Shown here: piece by piece, positions 1 to 9,458 of the stretch
Numbering within the stretch: the stretch's first letter is position 1
How the letters are laid out: each line of letters opens with the position of its first letter
Assembly (NCBI GenBank): GCA_039545315.1
Contig: BCIM01000008.1
Coordinates: 186,001-250,000 of the forward strand
Direction: 5' to 3'
Origin: Kondoa malvinella
Lineage: Eukaryota > Basidiomycota > Agaricostilbomycetes > Agaricostilbales > Kondoaceae
Length of the DNA: 64,000 nucleotides
Translations under genes and position numbers: made by a program
The notes under the pieces: model-generated
Told to the model about the DNA's origin: nothing
Databases searched by the model: none
Seen by the model: the letters and a program-made list of their open reading frames with translations, nothing else

Positions 1-355
1 ACAGCTGTATCGCGACTGCGTAGGCCTTTCATGCGTGATCATCCCCTTGCTGGCATGCCGCTGTTCATCTTCATCTACCATTCCGTCCGCTGTGTGTCAT
101 CTTGCACGGTCTTCTATATCGCAATCGATTAGATTCCCGGGCTCTTGTAGATGACAAATCTCAAGATCCACAGGCAATTCCGAGGCAATTCCGCGTTATG
201 CTGACAGGCCGTTCCCATACCATCATCCCACTGGGTCTAGTTTCGAGCGATCTGAAGCATGTCCAATAGACGCATAGAGTCTTTCGATGCATCATGCAGT
301 GTTGATATGTGACAGGCGGGCAGTTTGATGGCAGCGCGAGGAGAAGGGAGGGATA
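1..355. other. no gene seen
   Basis: I see no open frame with protein-like composition and no RNA gene in this edge stretch. It may be the 3' flank of the weak minus-strand candidate that begins at 356, or intergenic DNA. Confidence 0.4.
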
Positions 356-1708
356 TCATGTACATAAAAGAGGTTCGCGAAACAGGAATGTATCAATTTG
401 TAAGCAAGATAGGCGCTGGGACAGATATTGTTCGATACTCCTGTTGAATAGCCCTGTGACGCCCTCCACAGATGCCTCGGTGGGATGATACACCGATGGA
501 CCGCCGGGACGACAAGGACAGAAGGCGAGAATCAGCTCGCTATTCCGTTCTGAAGACAATTGTACTGCGCTCTGTCTTGGACGTTCATCTTCAAGAAGCA
601 AGAATGAAGGAGTCTGATTACGATGAGTGATAAGGAAGAACTCGTGAAGCTTCCATCGAATATCTCGACCTGTCCACAACGCATCTGAGTCTAGTATTCG
701 TTCTTGAGCTTGATGCAGTATGAAGCGCAAGTATCTGAGGCTCGCGTGTTTTCTCGCACACGGGTAGAGACAGCAAGACTCTGCAACCAGTGGGAAGTGC
801 AAATTGACTTTGCGGCTCGATACACTCGCTGCAACAAAGCTTCAAGGATGCGTAGTCATATCAGGCTGACGACAGAAGATAAACGCCGATGCAGTGTTGC
901 TAATTTTGCAGTAGCAGCGTGCATCTTCGCGGAAGTCTTGACCAAAGCGAAGAACAGCCAAATCAACAGTCTATCGATGCTGAGGATGAAGAGACAGCAG
1001 AGGAGATCTTCGCAGGAAGAGAGCTTCAGTATATCTCGCCCTCAAGTCACGAGGACATCGAGCATCTCGCGAAATAAAGATGGCAAATTTTGGTGACATT
1101 GTCAATGCTGGCTTTGACTTTCTCCCGCAAAGTCCATCAGAGCATGCAGAATTGCTCTTCATATTCGCTGCTGGCCTTCAAATTATCGAGCGAAGCAAAT
1201 GATATTCGGAAGACTTAGTGCAAGAAAAGGCACGCCGCACGAGTTGCTGTCGACTTTTTGCTGTTGAGAGCCGCGGAAGCTCCGATATAGAAAACGTTCT
1301 ACATGCTCGTTCAGCTTCAGATCAAATAGCGCAAGAGGTGTTCCAGCAATCTCTCGCTCAAGAGGAAGCCCGTGCACTTTGCAGCACGTGCCAAGCTGGA
1401 AGAATCTCTTTACCTGCAGCTCATAGTCAAATGGGCTTGTTGGCTCGTTACTCTGAAGAGTTGGCTCTGAAGCTTTCAAGTCCGACAGCACCGAAAACAT
1501 CTTCACGCGGGGAAATATGCATTGTTGAACCCATTCAGCGTTCGCAGCAGCGCGGCTAGCGATGCTCTACAAGTACAGTTCAGATGTGCGTGGACTAGCG
1601 CTCTTGGCCAGAGTGCGTCAGCATGTGAAGCTACACGGGCAACTTCACCGAAGCGTCGCACTTCAGCCTTCTTCTCCTTGTAATATGTGCCCTTGGCGAC
1701 AGATTCAT
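356..1708 (-). CDS. candidate multi-exon hypothetical gene
   Basis: Not recognised. Several minus-strand open stretches look like exons of one gene. A basic start (MNLSPRAHITRRRR) has its ATG at 1706-1708, about 100 bp from the divergent LPMO start. An open stretch at about 1183-1555 contains AEWVQQCIFPR and SPFDYELQVKRFF. A last open stretch, 802 down to the stop at 356-358, contains QERILDSDALWTGRDI and RPGGPSVYHPTEASVEG. Joining them needs several introns, one only about 21 nt (1556-1576), so the exon structure is unproven. The middle part (800-1180) is hydrophobic in one frame. It could be a real fast-evolving gene, a decayed one, or chance open frames. No function is proposed. Confidence 0.3.
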
Positions 1709-1742
1709 GTTTCGCGCTCGAATGTCCTTCGCATATTTCCGA

Positions 1743-1793
1743 TGCCTCTCTCTCTCTTTCCCTACCACCTTCCTTTTCCTCTCATACCTTTTC
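1743..1793 (+). promoter_or_regulatory. pyrimidine-rich leader upstream of LPMO
   Basis: A nearly pure C/T stretch ends 13 bp before the LPMO start codon. CT-rich tracts just upstream of the start are typical of strongly expressed fungal genes and often mark the transcription start. The role here is inferred from position and composition only. Confidence 0.45.
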
Positions 1794-1806
1794 AAAGTCA
1801 TCAAAC

Positions 1807-3932
1807 ATGCTCTCCGCTGGTCGGCTCTCAGTTTCTCTCACTCTCCTCTCCTTTTTCTCGCTCGTCAAGGGTCATGGCTTCATCACTGGAGCAACTTGCG
1901 ACGGTGTTGAGCACGAGACTTGGTCAGTGATCTCGTGCCAGACTGCGACTTTGCCTAACCACTGTGCACAGCAATCCTTGGTCTGACCCAGGATGTGAGT
2001 GTAACGCTAGTGTCGATGTGATCTTCTGACTTTAAACAGTGACCAAGCAAACCATCACTCGCAATTTCAACAGCGGTGACCGTACGTATCATTCTCCACT
2101 TCCTATACGAAACACTTCTCTGATCTTGTTGTACACAGCGCTCAAGGTCTACGACGATGACCAGATTGCTTGCAAAGGCAATGGAGGCAATACCAACCAG
2201 CCTGCTGCCAAAGTCGCCGACGTTACCGCTGGTAGCACCATAAGCATGAAGTAAGCGTTTTTGCACATTGTCTGTGTAAGATCATCGCTCACGACTGTTG
2301 ATGACGGTTTTGATGGACAAATGGAGGAAGTCCTGTACGCTACTGCAGTTCCTCGAACAGTCTTTGTGGTTTTTCATACTTTTACAGTGGCCTGTTTCAC
2401 ACAAAGGTCCGATCGCGTCTTATTTGGCGGACTGTCAAGGTGACTGCACTACAGTAAGGTCTAGTTCCTCTCTTATAAGGTCTCTACTCATCTTGCAATC
2501 ATAGTTCGATACCAAGTCTGGCAACATTTGGTTCAAGATTCAGGAAGAAGGTATGGCTTCTCATCTTGGCCTGTGCATTTCTCAACAGGGAAACAGGCTA
2601 CCGTGGTCTTATTCCTGGTGGTATTCCTGATGGTGGAAGCTCAGGCGGCAGGCTGTATACAGCATGGGCTTCCGACGATTTGATCGCGGATAAACCATCT
2701 GTAAGTCTACTCCCTATCCATCGTAGCTCAAGACTGATACTTTTTTTCTCCAGACTGCCAGCAAGTCTCCGCTGTCTTTTTGCTCGCTCGCGTCGCATTC
2801 TGATTTGACTTGCAGCCATTCCAAAGAATCTCCGTCCCGGTCAATACCTTCTTCGTCACGAACACATTGCTCTACATGGTGCTCACGGCGGTCCTGTATG
2901 TCTCGATTCTTAGTTTAACTCTCCGTCGCTTATACATTCGCCTTAGGGCAACGCCGAGGTTTACGTCTCTTGCATGCAATTGAATGTCAAGGGCGATGGC
3001 GACGCTTTCCCACCTGCTGATGCTTTGGTTGCTTTCCGTAAGTACATTTTCTCAGATCGGAGATTCCTACTTAGCATGTTTCAGCTGGTGCATACGACAA
3101 AAATGATCCTGGCATGGACTAGTAAGCTGCCTTTGTCGCTTGTTAGAATTATACTGATTTTTATTGTCAGTGGTATGTACAGCTAGAAAGCGCATACTGG
3201 CTTCTTGCTAACTTATATATCAGCTCCTGGTATCTGGGGCCAGCAAGAGAGAACATACGTCGTCCCTGGTCCACGTCCATGGAGTGAGCATTACCTTTCT
3301 CGAGTGTTTTGCTTTATCCTAACATCATGTATAGATGGCGAAGGCTCTGGCAGCTCTGGCAGCTCTGGCAGCTCTACCACTCCAGCACCGGTTCAAGCAG
3401 TTCAAGAGGACGCCGCTGCTGCAGACGAGACTCCAGAAGTCGAAACTCCAGAAGTCGAAACTCCGGAAGTCGAAACGCCTTCCTCTAATGCGCCAGCTGG
3501 CGGGGACGAATATGGAGAATCTCCAGCTGCTCCTGAATCTCCATCTACAAACGAGCCTGTTGTCGCAGAAGAGGAAGAGCCAGTCTTTGCTTCACGACAG
3601 CCTGCCGAAATGCCTGCCTCTAGCCAACCTGCCTCTCAGCCTGCTCCTCAGCCTGCCGCACCTCAGCCGGCTGCACCTCAGCAACCTGCGCCCGCTCCCG
3701 CTCCCGCTCCAGCATCTGGTTCATCTCCCATGAATTACAACGAGTAAGTCTTCTATGATCGGCTCGTATGCCGAACTGATCATTTTTATGCAGATGCATG
3801 TGCGCCATGAACGAATGTAAAGACAAGGCAAACGCGAACGGCGGTGTCGGCTTTGATGCTTGTGGTGACGGAAGCAAGTGCAACATGAGATTCAAGCGTG
3901 GACATGGCCAGAACAAGCAGCGTTTGCATTGA
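1807..3932 (+). CDS. secreted AA9 lytic polysaccharide monooxygenase
   Basis: Copper-dependent oxidase that cleaves cellulose or related beta-glucans outside the cell. The ATG at 1807 opens a hydrophobic signal peptide ending KG, so the mature protein begins HGF and supplies the N-terminal histidine of the copper brace. Spliced exons give HETCNPWSDPG, then HKGPIASYLADC, then GNIWFKIQEEG, then PKNLRPGQYLLRHEHIALHG with the second copper histidine, then TYVVPGPRPW with the usual axial-tyrosine region. All are AA9 landmarks. About ten introns interrupt it; the first is 1923-1971 and the second starts at 1995. After the catalytic domain comes a Ser/Pro/Ala/Glu linker with tandem repeats, then a short tail with five cysteines (CMCAMNEC, ACGDGSKC) and a basic end. 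There is no CBM1. Exact internal exon ends are approximate. Confidence 0.9.
3349..3375 (+). repeat. three 9-bp Gly-Ser-Ser repeats in LPMO linker
   Basis: GGCAGCTCT occurs three times in a row (3349, 3358, 3367) and encodes Gly-Ser-Ser units at the start of the disordered linker after the LPMO catalytic domain. Confidence 0.8.
3430..3474 (+). repeat. three 15-bp repeats in LPMO linker
   Basis: ACTCCAGAAGTCGAA occurs three times at exact 15-bp spacing, with one substitution in the third copy. It encodes Thr-Pro-Glu-Val-Glu units. In-frame tandem repeats like this commonly vary in number between strains. Confidence 0.85.
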
Positions 3933-4300
3933 TTGGCTTGGTAGTAGAGCGGGTCTCTCGAGATTGCATTCGCGCAGGTCGCATTTGAATTGAATTGAAC
4001 TTCATTTCCTTCCAATCTGCTTCCCTTGTTGTCAGTCAATCGAGCAGAAGCGTTACAGTTCCTTCAGATTTTCTTTTCAGGCAAAGCATTTCCCCGTTTA
4101 GCCCAATCGTGAGCTATCATGTTCACAGAGGATCCGTGCACAGAGCGGATCCTCAGCGCTTTGAGAAAGCTTTTGGGGGCCTAATTGTTTCTTACATGAT
4201 GTGTATGCTGGCATTTGCACGATGAACGCGCCGAGGCGTATGTCTATCCGAATCAATGCAGTGTATTCTAGAAGGACAAGATTACGACAATGTCCATCCG
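3933..4300. other. convergent intergenic region
   Basis: This lies between the stop codons of the LPMO (+) and the MBL protein (-). No gene is seen. It holds a perfect 8-bp inverted repeat at 4128-4154. Confidence 0.6.
4128..4154. repeat. 8-bp inverted repeat
   Basis: GAGGATCC (4128-4135) and GGATCCTC (4147-4154) are perfect reverse complements separated by 11 nt. The hairpin sits between two convergent genes. A role in 3'-end formation is only a guess, since fungal polymerase II terminators do not usually need hairpins. Confidence 0.6.
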
Positions 4301-7024
4301 CTAATACTCCGCTTCCACTCGCAAACCATCATACGCAGGAGAAATGTGAACCTTAGCAAGAGGCGAAGTTTGACTAAGGTGTATCATGTTCTGAATATCC
4401 TGATGAGTCTTGTCGTGATCTGTAAACATATGTCAAACCGATGAGTACAAGTCTAGCATTGAGCATACCAATATCGACCAAGAAAACGCGAGCCTTCTCG
4501 AAGAGTTTGAGGATACTAGGTAGAAAAGTGCCAGAGCGCGTAACGTTACAGCCCAATATTGCTGTGGTTGGTTTGGCGTCTTGTAAGATCCGTCTCGCTT
4601 CGTCTGAAAGCACACCTGCTGCTTTGATGTATGCGATCTTGCCATCGATCAAGTAACCCAGCGCCGGTGCATGTTGGCCAATTGTGGTAGATAGCGATAG
4701 CGATACTGTGTAAGGAGGTAAGCCTGTTTTCCGTATACAATAGGCTACTCACATGTTAAAGGCTGTATCATGACACTCTGTGTTCTCTTGTCATTGAAAA
4801 CGCCGAACTTCTCGAGGCGTCCAGGTTGATCTCCGGAAAGGCCATTCAATCTCAAGGCCGCAGCAGATACAGCTGCAGTCAGAATCTCAGCCGTTATACT
4901 CTCCCTATCAGGAAACCCGCACTGTTGGCAATCTTCTTATCGACCAAATAAGGGATTCGCTTCTTAAAAGATCCAAGCGACGCTTCGGACAGATAGACAT
5001 CGACAGAGTCTTGCAATGCGCCATACTTCGTACCTCCAAGAGTCCAATTCGTCATTTCGCCAATACCTCCCATGCAAGCTTCGCTGTCTGTAACGAAGGC
5101 GGCGTCAATCTTGGAAAGTCTGCACACAAGCATTAGCTCATCTCGCAATACAAAAAGGCCATACAGACCCGTGGTTCGGAAACCATTGGCAAGCAGATTG
5201 GTAAAAATCCATGGGCAGGTCCAGCACCAGTGTCTGCGATTCACCAGAAGGATGTGTAACCTTGATTGCCAGGCTGGTGCCCCTGCGCTTGTCTGCACGT
5301 TCCTTAGAAAAACAACCTCGGCATTGCAATTTCTCGTGAGTCAAGCAACCAAAGGCAGGTCTATAGCGTTTCAAGCATAGACATGAGCGGACGCAGAAGG
5401 GCTAGAAGAACGCAAACTCACGTGCCGCGATGACCGGTACCTAGGAATAAGATATCGTGTCGAGTAGCATGCGACATTGCAGGTGCGTGCAAGACTTTAG
5501 CGATTGATCCAAAATGCTCCACATGCTGAATTGGAATACGGCCACCTCCTGGAGGAAACACAGGACGTATAACACCTTGCTGGCGGACGGCTGTAGAAGT
5601 GTGGCTGTTCCTTGTCGGAAGTTCCTGTTCCTTGTAATCATCTCGCACATCGCCGTTGCCATAGATCCGCACACAAAGGCCATCATACGAGGGTCGAATC
5701 CAGAGTGGCTCTCTAGCTCCGCCCTCCCATCGCTCAACGTCTTGCATCGCCAAACTGACAATCGCTTCGGTCTTGGAGGGATGGATCTCTTTGTGTTCAG
5801 GTCGACTTTTCATGTGCAGCGCCATGGCGTCCGTTCCCGCCGGATGTTCTGCAAGCAAAGCTTTGAAGGCATCACCTTGATACTTGTTGTGGTGGCTTTC
5901 TGTATGATGAGGTGTGCGCCTTTCTCCTACGCGTTGGCAGATTCTGATCCACTGCTCGTGCGACATGCCATGGGCGATCTGAGTAAAGTATGTGCGGACA
6001 GCTTTGACTTTACGCGCCGCATGTACAGCTTGAGGAAAGCAGAAATGAGTAGTATGTGCCTTTGTCGAACATCAGCAAAAGAATGACCATGATTAACGGC
6101 TTACCTGTAAAGTCAGAGTTTCCGTGACCAGCACAGGCAGCGATTTGCCCTTAAGACTGGCTTCCAGTATGGACCAGGTAGTGTCTGGTATGGCGTTGCT
6201 GTCGCTGATGTATGCCAAATTTCGATCAAAGAGGAACCCAGAACACCACATTGGCTGGCCTTTGCGAGCACCATGGTGAACTGCGACAAGATAGTAAGCG
6301 GCTTCGGCATGGTGAATTCAAGATGACTGCATACCAGGAAGAGGTGTTATTTGCGCACCAAAAAGCTGAAAAGGTGTCTTGTTGTCTATCAGGAACGTCC
6401 GGAACCCGCTTCGAGCTGTAGGTATAGTCAGCCCTTATTCTTTGAATTGAGGATGACCTACGAGCAGGTCGACCTGGACCCGGGTGTTGCAGAAAGGGAA
6501 AAGCCATGCACGTTTCCCCGTAGGTGGTATCATTTGCATAGATCTCGATTTCGCTCTGGATACCGCTTTCGTCTAACCACATCTTGAGAGATGGTAGACC
6601 AAAGGTAGCATCGCCGCTGTCAGTGTATCGGTCAATATGCTTCATTCTCATATCGAGAAGGAACATACTGCTCATGCGTGAGTAGGACAGCGTCGATTCG
6701 ACGAATACCGTGCTTTGGCAATATTTCCCTAGCTCTCTGGTAGAAGGACGGACCGCAGTCGATAAGGACAGTCCTGAAGAAAATCATTGTCAGAAACTCG
6801 ACGAGAATTAGTCTTCTGACTCACTTGAAAGACTGGTCGGCATAGTACATCTTGATCACAGCAGATGAAGTACCACGGATGTTGTGGCCGCCCGATTGAC
6901 ATGACTGGCATTCAGTTTTCTTGACGAGACAGCGAATGGAAGGACATTGCTGAGCAGAACCAGTTCCGAGGAAGATGATCTCGTAGGTCGTAGGGGAAGG
7001 ATGCTGAGGAAAAGTATGTTGCAT
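4301..7024 (-). CDS. tandem metallo-beta-lactamase-fold protein, second domain degenerate
   Basis: The N-terminal half is a probable metal-dependent hydrolase (PhnP/RNase Z-like MBL fold). It shows EIIFLGTGSAQ, a Cys pair (ECQSCQ), TVLIDCGPSFYQ, then, across an intron, THEHGDA (the HxHxD metal motif), TPLPVHHG and AYISDSNAIP, ending RPSYDGLCV. The same open frame continues into a second copy of the fold: HDILFLGTGHRGT, QCRGC, KIDAAFVTDSEACMGG where THEHGDA should be, LGYLIDGKIAYIKAAG in place of AYISD, and a matching end SPAYDGLRV. So the second domain keeps the fold but has lost the metal ligands. Substrate unknown. One frame step near 4922-4944 is unexplained: a 23-nt GT...AG gap, a lesion or a sequence error. 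It is divergent from tRNase Z, another MBL enzyme. Confidence 0.8.
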
Positions 7025-7340
7025 GGTTGTTGTATTGAATAGAAAGAAAAGACTTTAGAGAGCTCAACGTTCGTTCAGAGAGACACAGCAAAGTCTAGAG
7101 ATGTCCGGGAGAAGCGCAAGAGGTTCTCCTTTGTTCATGTCAATGTTGTTCCCGCCCATGTTGACAGTTACGGAATGACGTTGGTACGAGAGATAGCGAG
7201 AATCACCACGCTATCTTGCTGGACTTGAACCGTATCGATAGCCATTTCTGCAAAGACACACGATGCCAACAAAGGGTGCGAAAGAATCCCAAGGCTGTTT
7301 TAGACTTGCTTTGATCAAGACTGGTCTAATCAGTGGTCGT

Positions 7341-7361
7341 TATACCCTTGCTCAGGGTATA
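7341..7361. repeat. 7-bp inverted repeat
   Basis: TATACCC (7341-7347) and GGGTATA (7355-7361) form a perfect stem around a 7-nt loop in the intergenic region between the two divergent MBL genes. Confidence 0.6.
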
Positions 7362-7448
7362 CGCCAGTCGCACCGGAGACATTCGACTCGGGACAGACAG
7401 AGCCTTCAGAGCCATAGCTTTTGCCAAGTTGCATGCGGCTCAAGAGAG

Positions 7449-7501
7449 TGTCTGAGAGAATGATACAACTTGTCTGAGAGAATGTCATAGCCTGTCTGAG
7501 A
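7449..7501 (+). repeat. three direct repeats with 22-bp period
   Basis: TGTCTGAGA begins at 7449, 7471 and 7493. The first two copies extend identically to TGTCTGAGAGAATG. A 22-bp period is two helical turns, so the repeats face the same side of the DNA and could be a protein-binding array upstream of tRNase Z. That role is inference. Confidence 0.7.
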
Positions 7502-7726
7502 CCGAGCTTCGACGATATAACAGCAGTCATAGGCAAAAGACTTGCCCAGCTGTCAAGCGTTGACAAGATCGTCTAGCAGGAAAATCGTCTCAGATCCGCG
7601 GGTGCTGCAAAAGTCCTTGAGAGATCTGCGGCTCTGACTGTCTTCAGAGTTCGGCAAATGCATACTTTCGCGGGTTGTCGACAAGACTGTCTCTTGACCC
7701 AATACGACCTTCTAGCAGTCCGCTGC

Positions 7727-9241
7727 ATGAACAGAATCTTCTCGCGCTCTCTCTTATCGTGTACAGCAAGACCTCTGGCAGCGCAATACTCTGTTCGCAA
7801 CATGACGATGGACGTGACATTTTTGGGCACAAGCGCTGGCAAACCATCGCTTGATCGGAATGTCAGCTCTCTAGGACTTCGATTGCCTGATGGGCAGATC
7901 TGGATCTATGATTGTGGAGTGAGTCTTTGTCGCTCTTGCATTGCAAACGGCTTGTATGGACTTGAAATGACAGCGAGATCGATAGGAAGCAACGCAGCAT
8001 CAACTAATGTGCGTTCAATGATATTGATGCTGTCCGGTCAAGCTCATCGTCAAACTAGGCGATCTTCACTCAAGAGCGGTAAGCATCGCAGGCGAATAAC
8101 GTCGCCCAATTCTGACGTTCTCTCAGGCTCTATCACCAAGATCTTCATCACCCACATGCACGGGGATCATTGCTATGGTCTTGTACCGCTATTATCCTCT
8201 TTAGGCGAGACGGTCAAAGACGAGGAGAACGAGGTATGCCGTTCAGCTCGCCTCATATATGCAACTTACTAGGTATAGATCATCGACATATACGGTCCTT
8301 CAGGTGTAAGAGAGCTCGTCAGAACAATGCTTCGATTGTCCTATTGTCGACCCGGAAAACACTTTCGAGTTCACGAACTGCTCTTTCAGCAAGATTCTTC
8401 TTCCCTTTACCTCTCATCTCCTTCGCTTAATGAAGCACCTGGCAGCTCAGATATCGATCAAGGCGAAGATGGCTATTGGGACGTTCTGTCAAACAAGATG
8501 TACACCGTTCGAGCTGGCCCGATTCTACATACGATACCATGTCTAGGTTACGTGATACAAGAAGCAGATAGTCCGGAAAGAATACCTCAATCGACTGTGG
8601 ATGCTGTTAAGGCTAACGCGGAGGCTTTGAAGGCTCGGGGAGAAAAGGTGCCAATGAAATTATTGTCGAGGTTAAAGGAGGAAAGGCAGCCTATCACTTT
8701 ACCCGACGGCACAGTCTTGCAACCGCCTGCGATGACACGCAAAGGTGTAAGTACATTTTGTGCTGCTCTGTCATCGAGCTCATACTTGTTACAGAGGAAA
8801 ATCACCATTCTAGGCGATACGTACGATGCAACAAAGATGATACCACTCGCTATGGATTCTGATCTGGTCGTGCACGAGTCGACGAATGCTTTCTTGCCCG
8901 ACCTCAAGGAGAAGAAAGAGGACACAGAAGAGACCGTGCGAGAGAGGGCTGCTTCAAGGGGTCATTCCACACCAGAAGTAATGCTTTCATCACAGCAAAA
9001 AGACATTGAACTAATTCATTCTACCCAGGTCGCTGGAGATTTTGCCAAGCATACTTCAGCGCGCATGCTCGTAATGAATCACCTTTCGTCGAGATATTCA
9101 GATCCTAGAACAGCTGCAGATCAAGAATATGCGAAAAGTGCGATTGATGGGATAGAAGAGATTGCTGCTGTGGCTTGGGCAGGTGGGCAGGCTGTCGCGG
9201 CGCACGATTTGATGAAGGTTGTCGTGCCGACGAGGCAGTGA
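7727..9241 (+). CDS. tRNase Z, short form, with probable mitochondrial presequence
   Basis: Endonuclease that removes 3' trailers from tRNA precursors. Exons give VTFLGTSAGKPSLDRNVSSL, then DCGEATQHQLM after a 67-nt intron, then after a 50-nt intron and a short exon KIFITHMHGDH (metal site), GPSGVRELVRT, KITILGDTYDATK, GHSTPEVAGDFAK and LVMNHLSSRY. Length and motif order match the short ELAC1-like form rather than the long fungal tRNase Z. From the ATG at 7727 the protein begins MNRIFSRSLLSCTARPLAAQ, arginine- and serine-rich without acidic residues and typical of a mitochondrial presequence. The inner Met of MDVTFLG would give a cytosolic or nuclear form. An in-frame ATG at 7658 adds 23 residues that look less like a targeting signal. 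Confidence 0.88.
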
Positions 9242-9279
9242 TGGTATACGCGCAATGCATTGTGATATAGTGTTTCATC

Positions 9280-9330
9280 AAGGCAGTACAATGACTAGCT
9301 AAGCGTCTCAAAAAGGCAGTACAATGACTA
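9280..9330 (+). repeat. 18-bp direct repeat downstream of tRNase Z
   Basis: AAGGCAGTACAATGACTA occurs at 9280-9297 and again at 9313-9330 (33-bp spacing), in the short stretch between the tRNase Z stop and the START-protein start. Confidence 0.8.
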
Positions 9331-9458
9331 CAATCGCACCTGTGCGAGGAAAAGGACAGCATCACAATATACCTGATCACGCGCACGCGCCAGAAACGGG
9401 CCGAGGAAGTCTTGTCAAAACACCGCGATAGATACCCAAGTTGGAGAGATATCCAGCC

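Larger units (their letters stand above)
7025..7726. other. divergent intergenic region between two MBL genes
   Basis: It probably carries the promoters of the MBL protein (-) and tRNase Z (+). I see no gene. It contains a short hairpin (7341-7361) and three direct repeats at exact 22-bp spacing (7449-7501). An in-frame upstream ATG for tRNase Z lies at 7658. Confidence 0.6.

Noticed and set aside
3620..4039. 139-codon minus-strand ORF overlapping the LPMO tail
   Set aside because: Antisense to a repetitive linker and to the last exon; composition reflects the repeat, and no family features are seen.
5514..6086. 190-codon plus-strand ORF
   Set aside because: It is antisense to the MBL fusion protein, which has clear family motifs on the minus strand.
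7190..7260. Possible minus-strand tRNA from a B-box-like GGTTCAAGTCC at about 7214-7224
   Set aside because: The flanks do not form a T-arm or acceptor stem, and no A box is found at the right distance.
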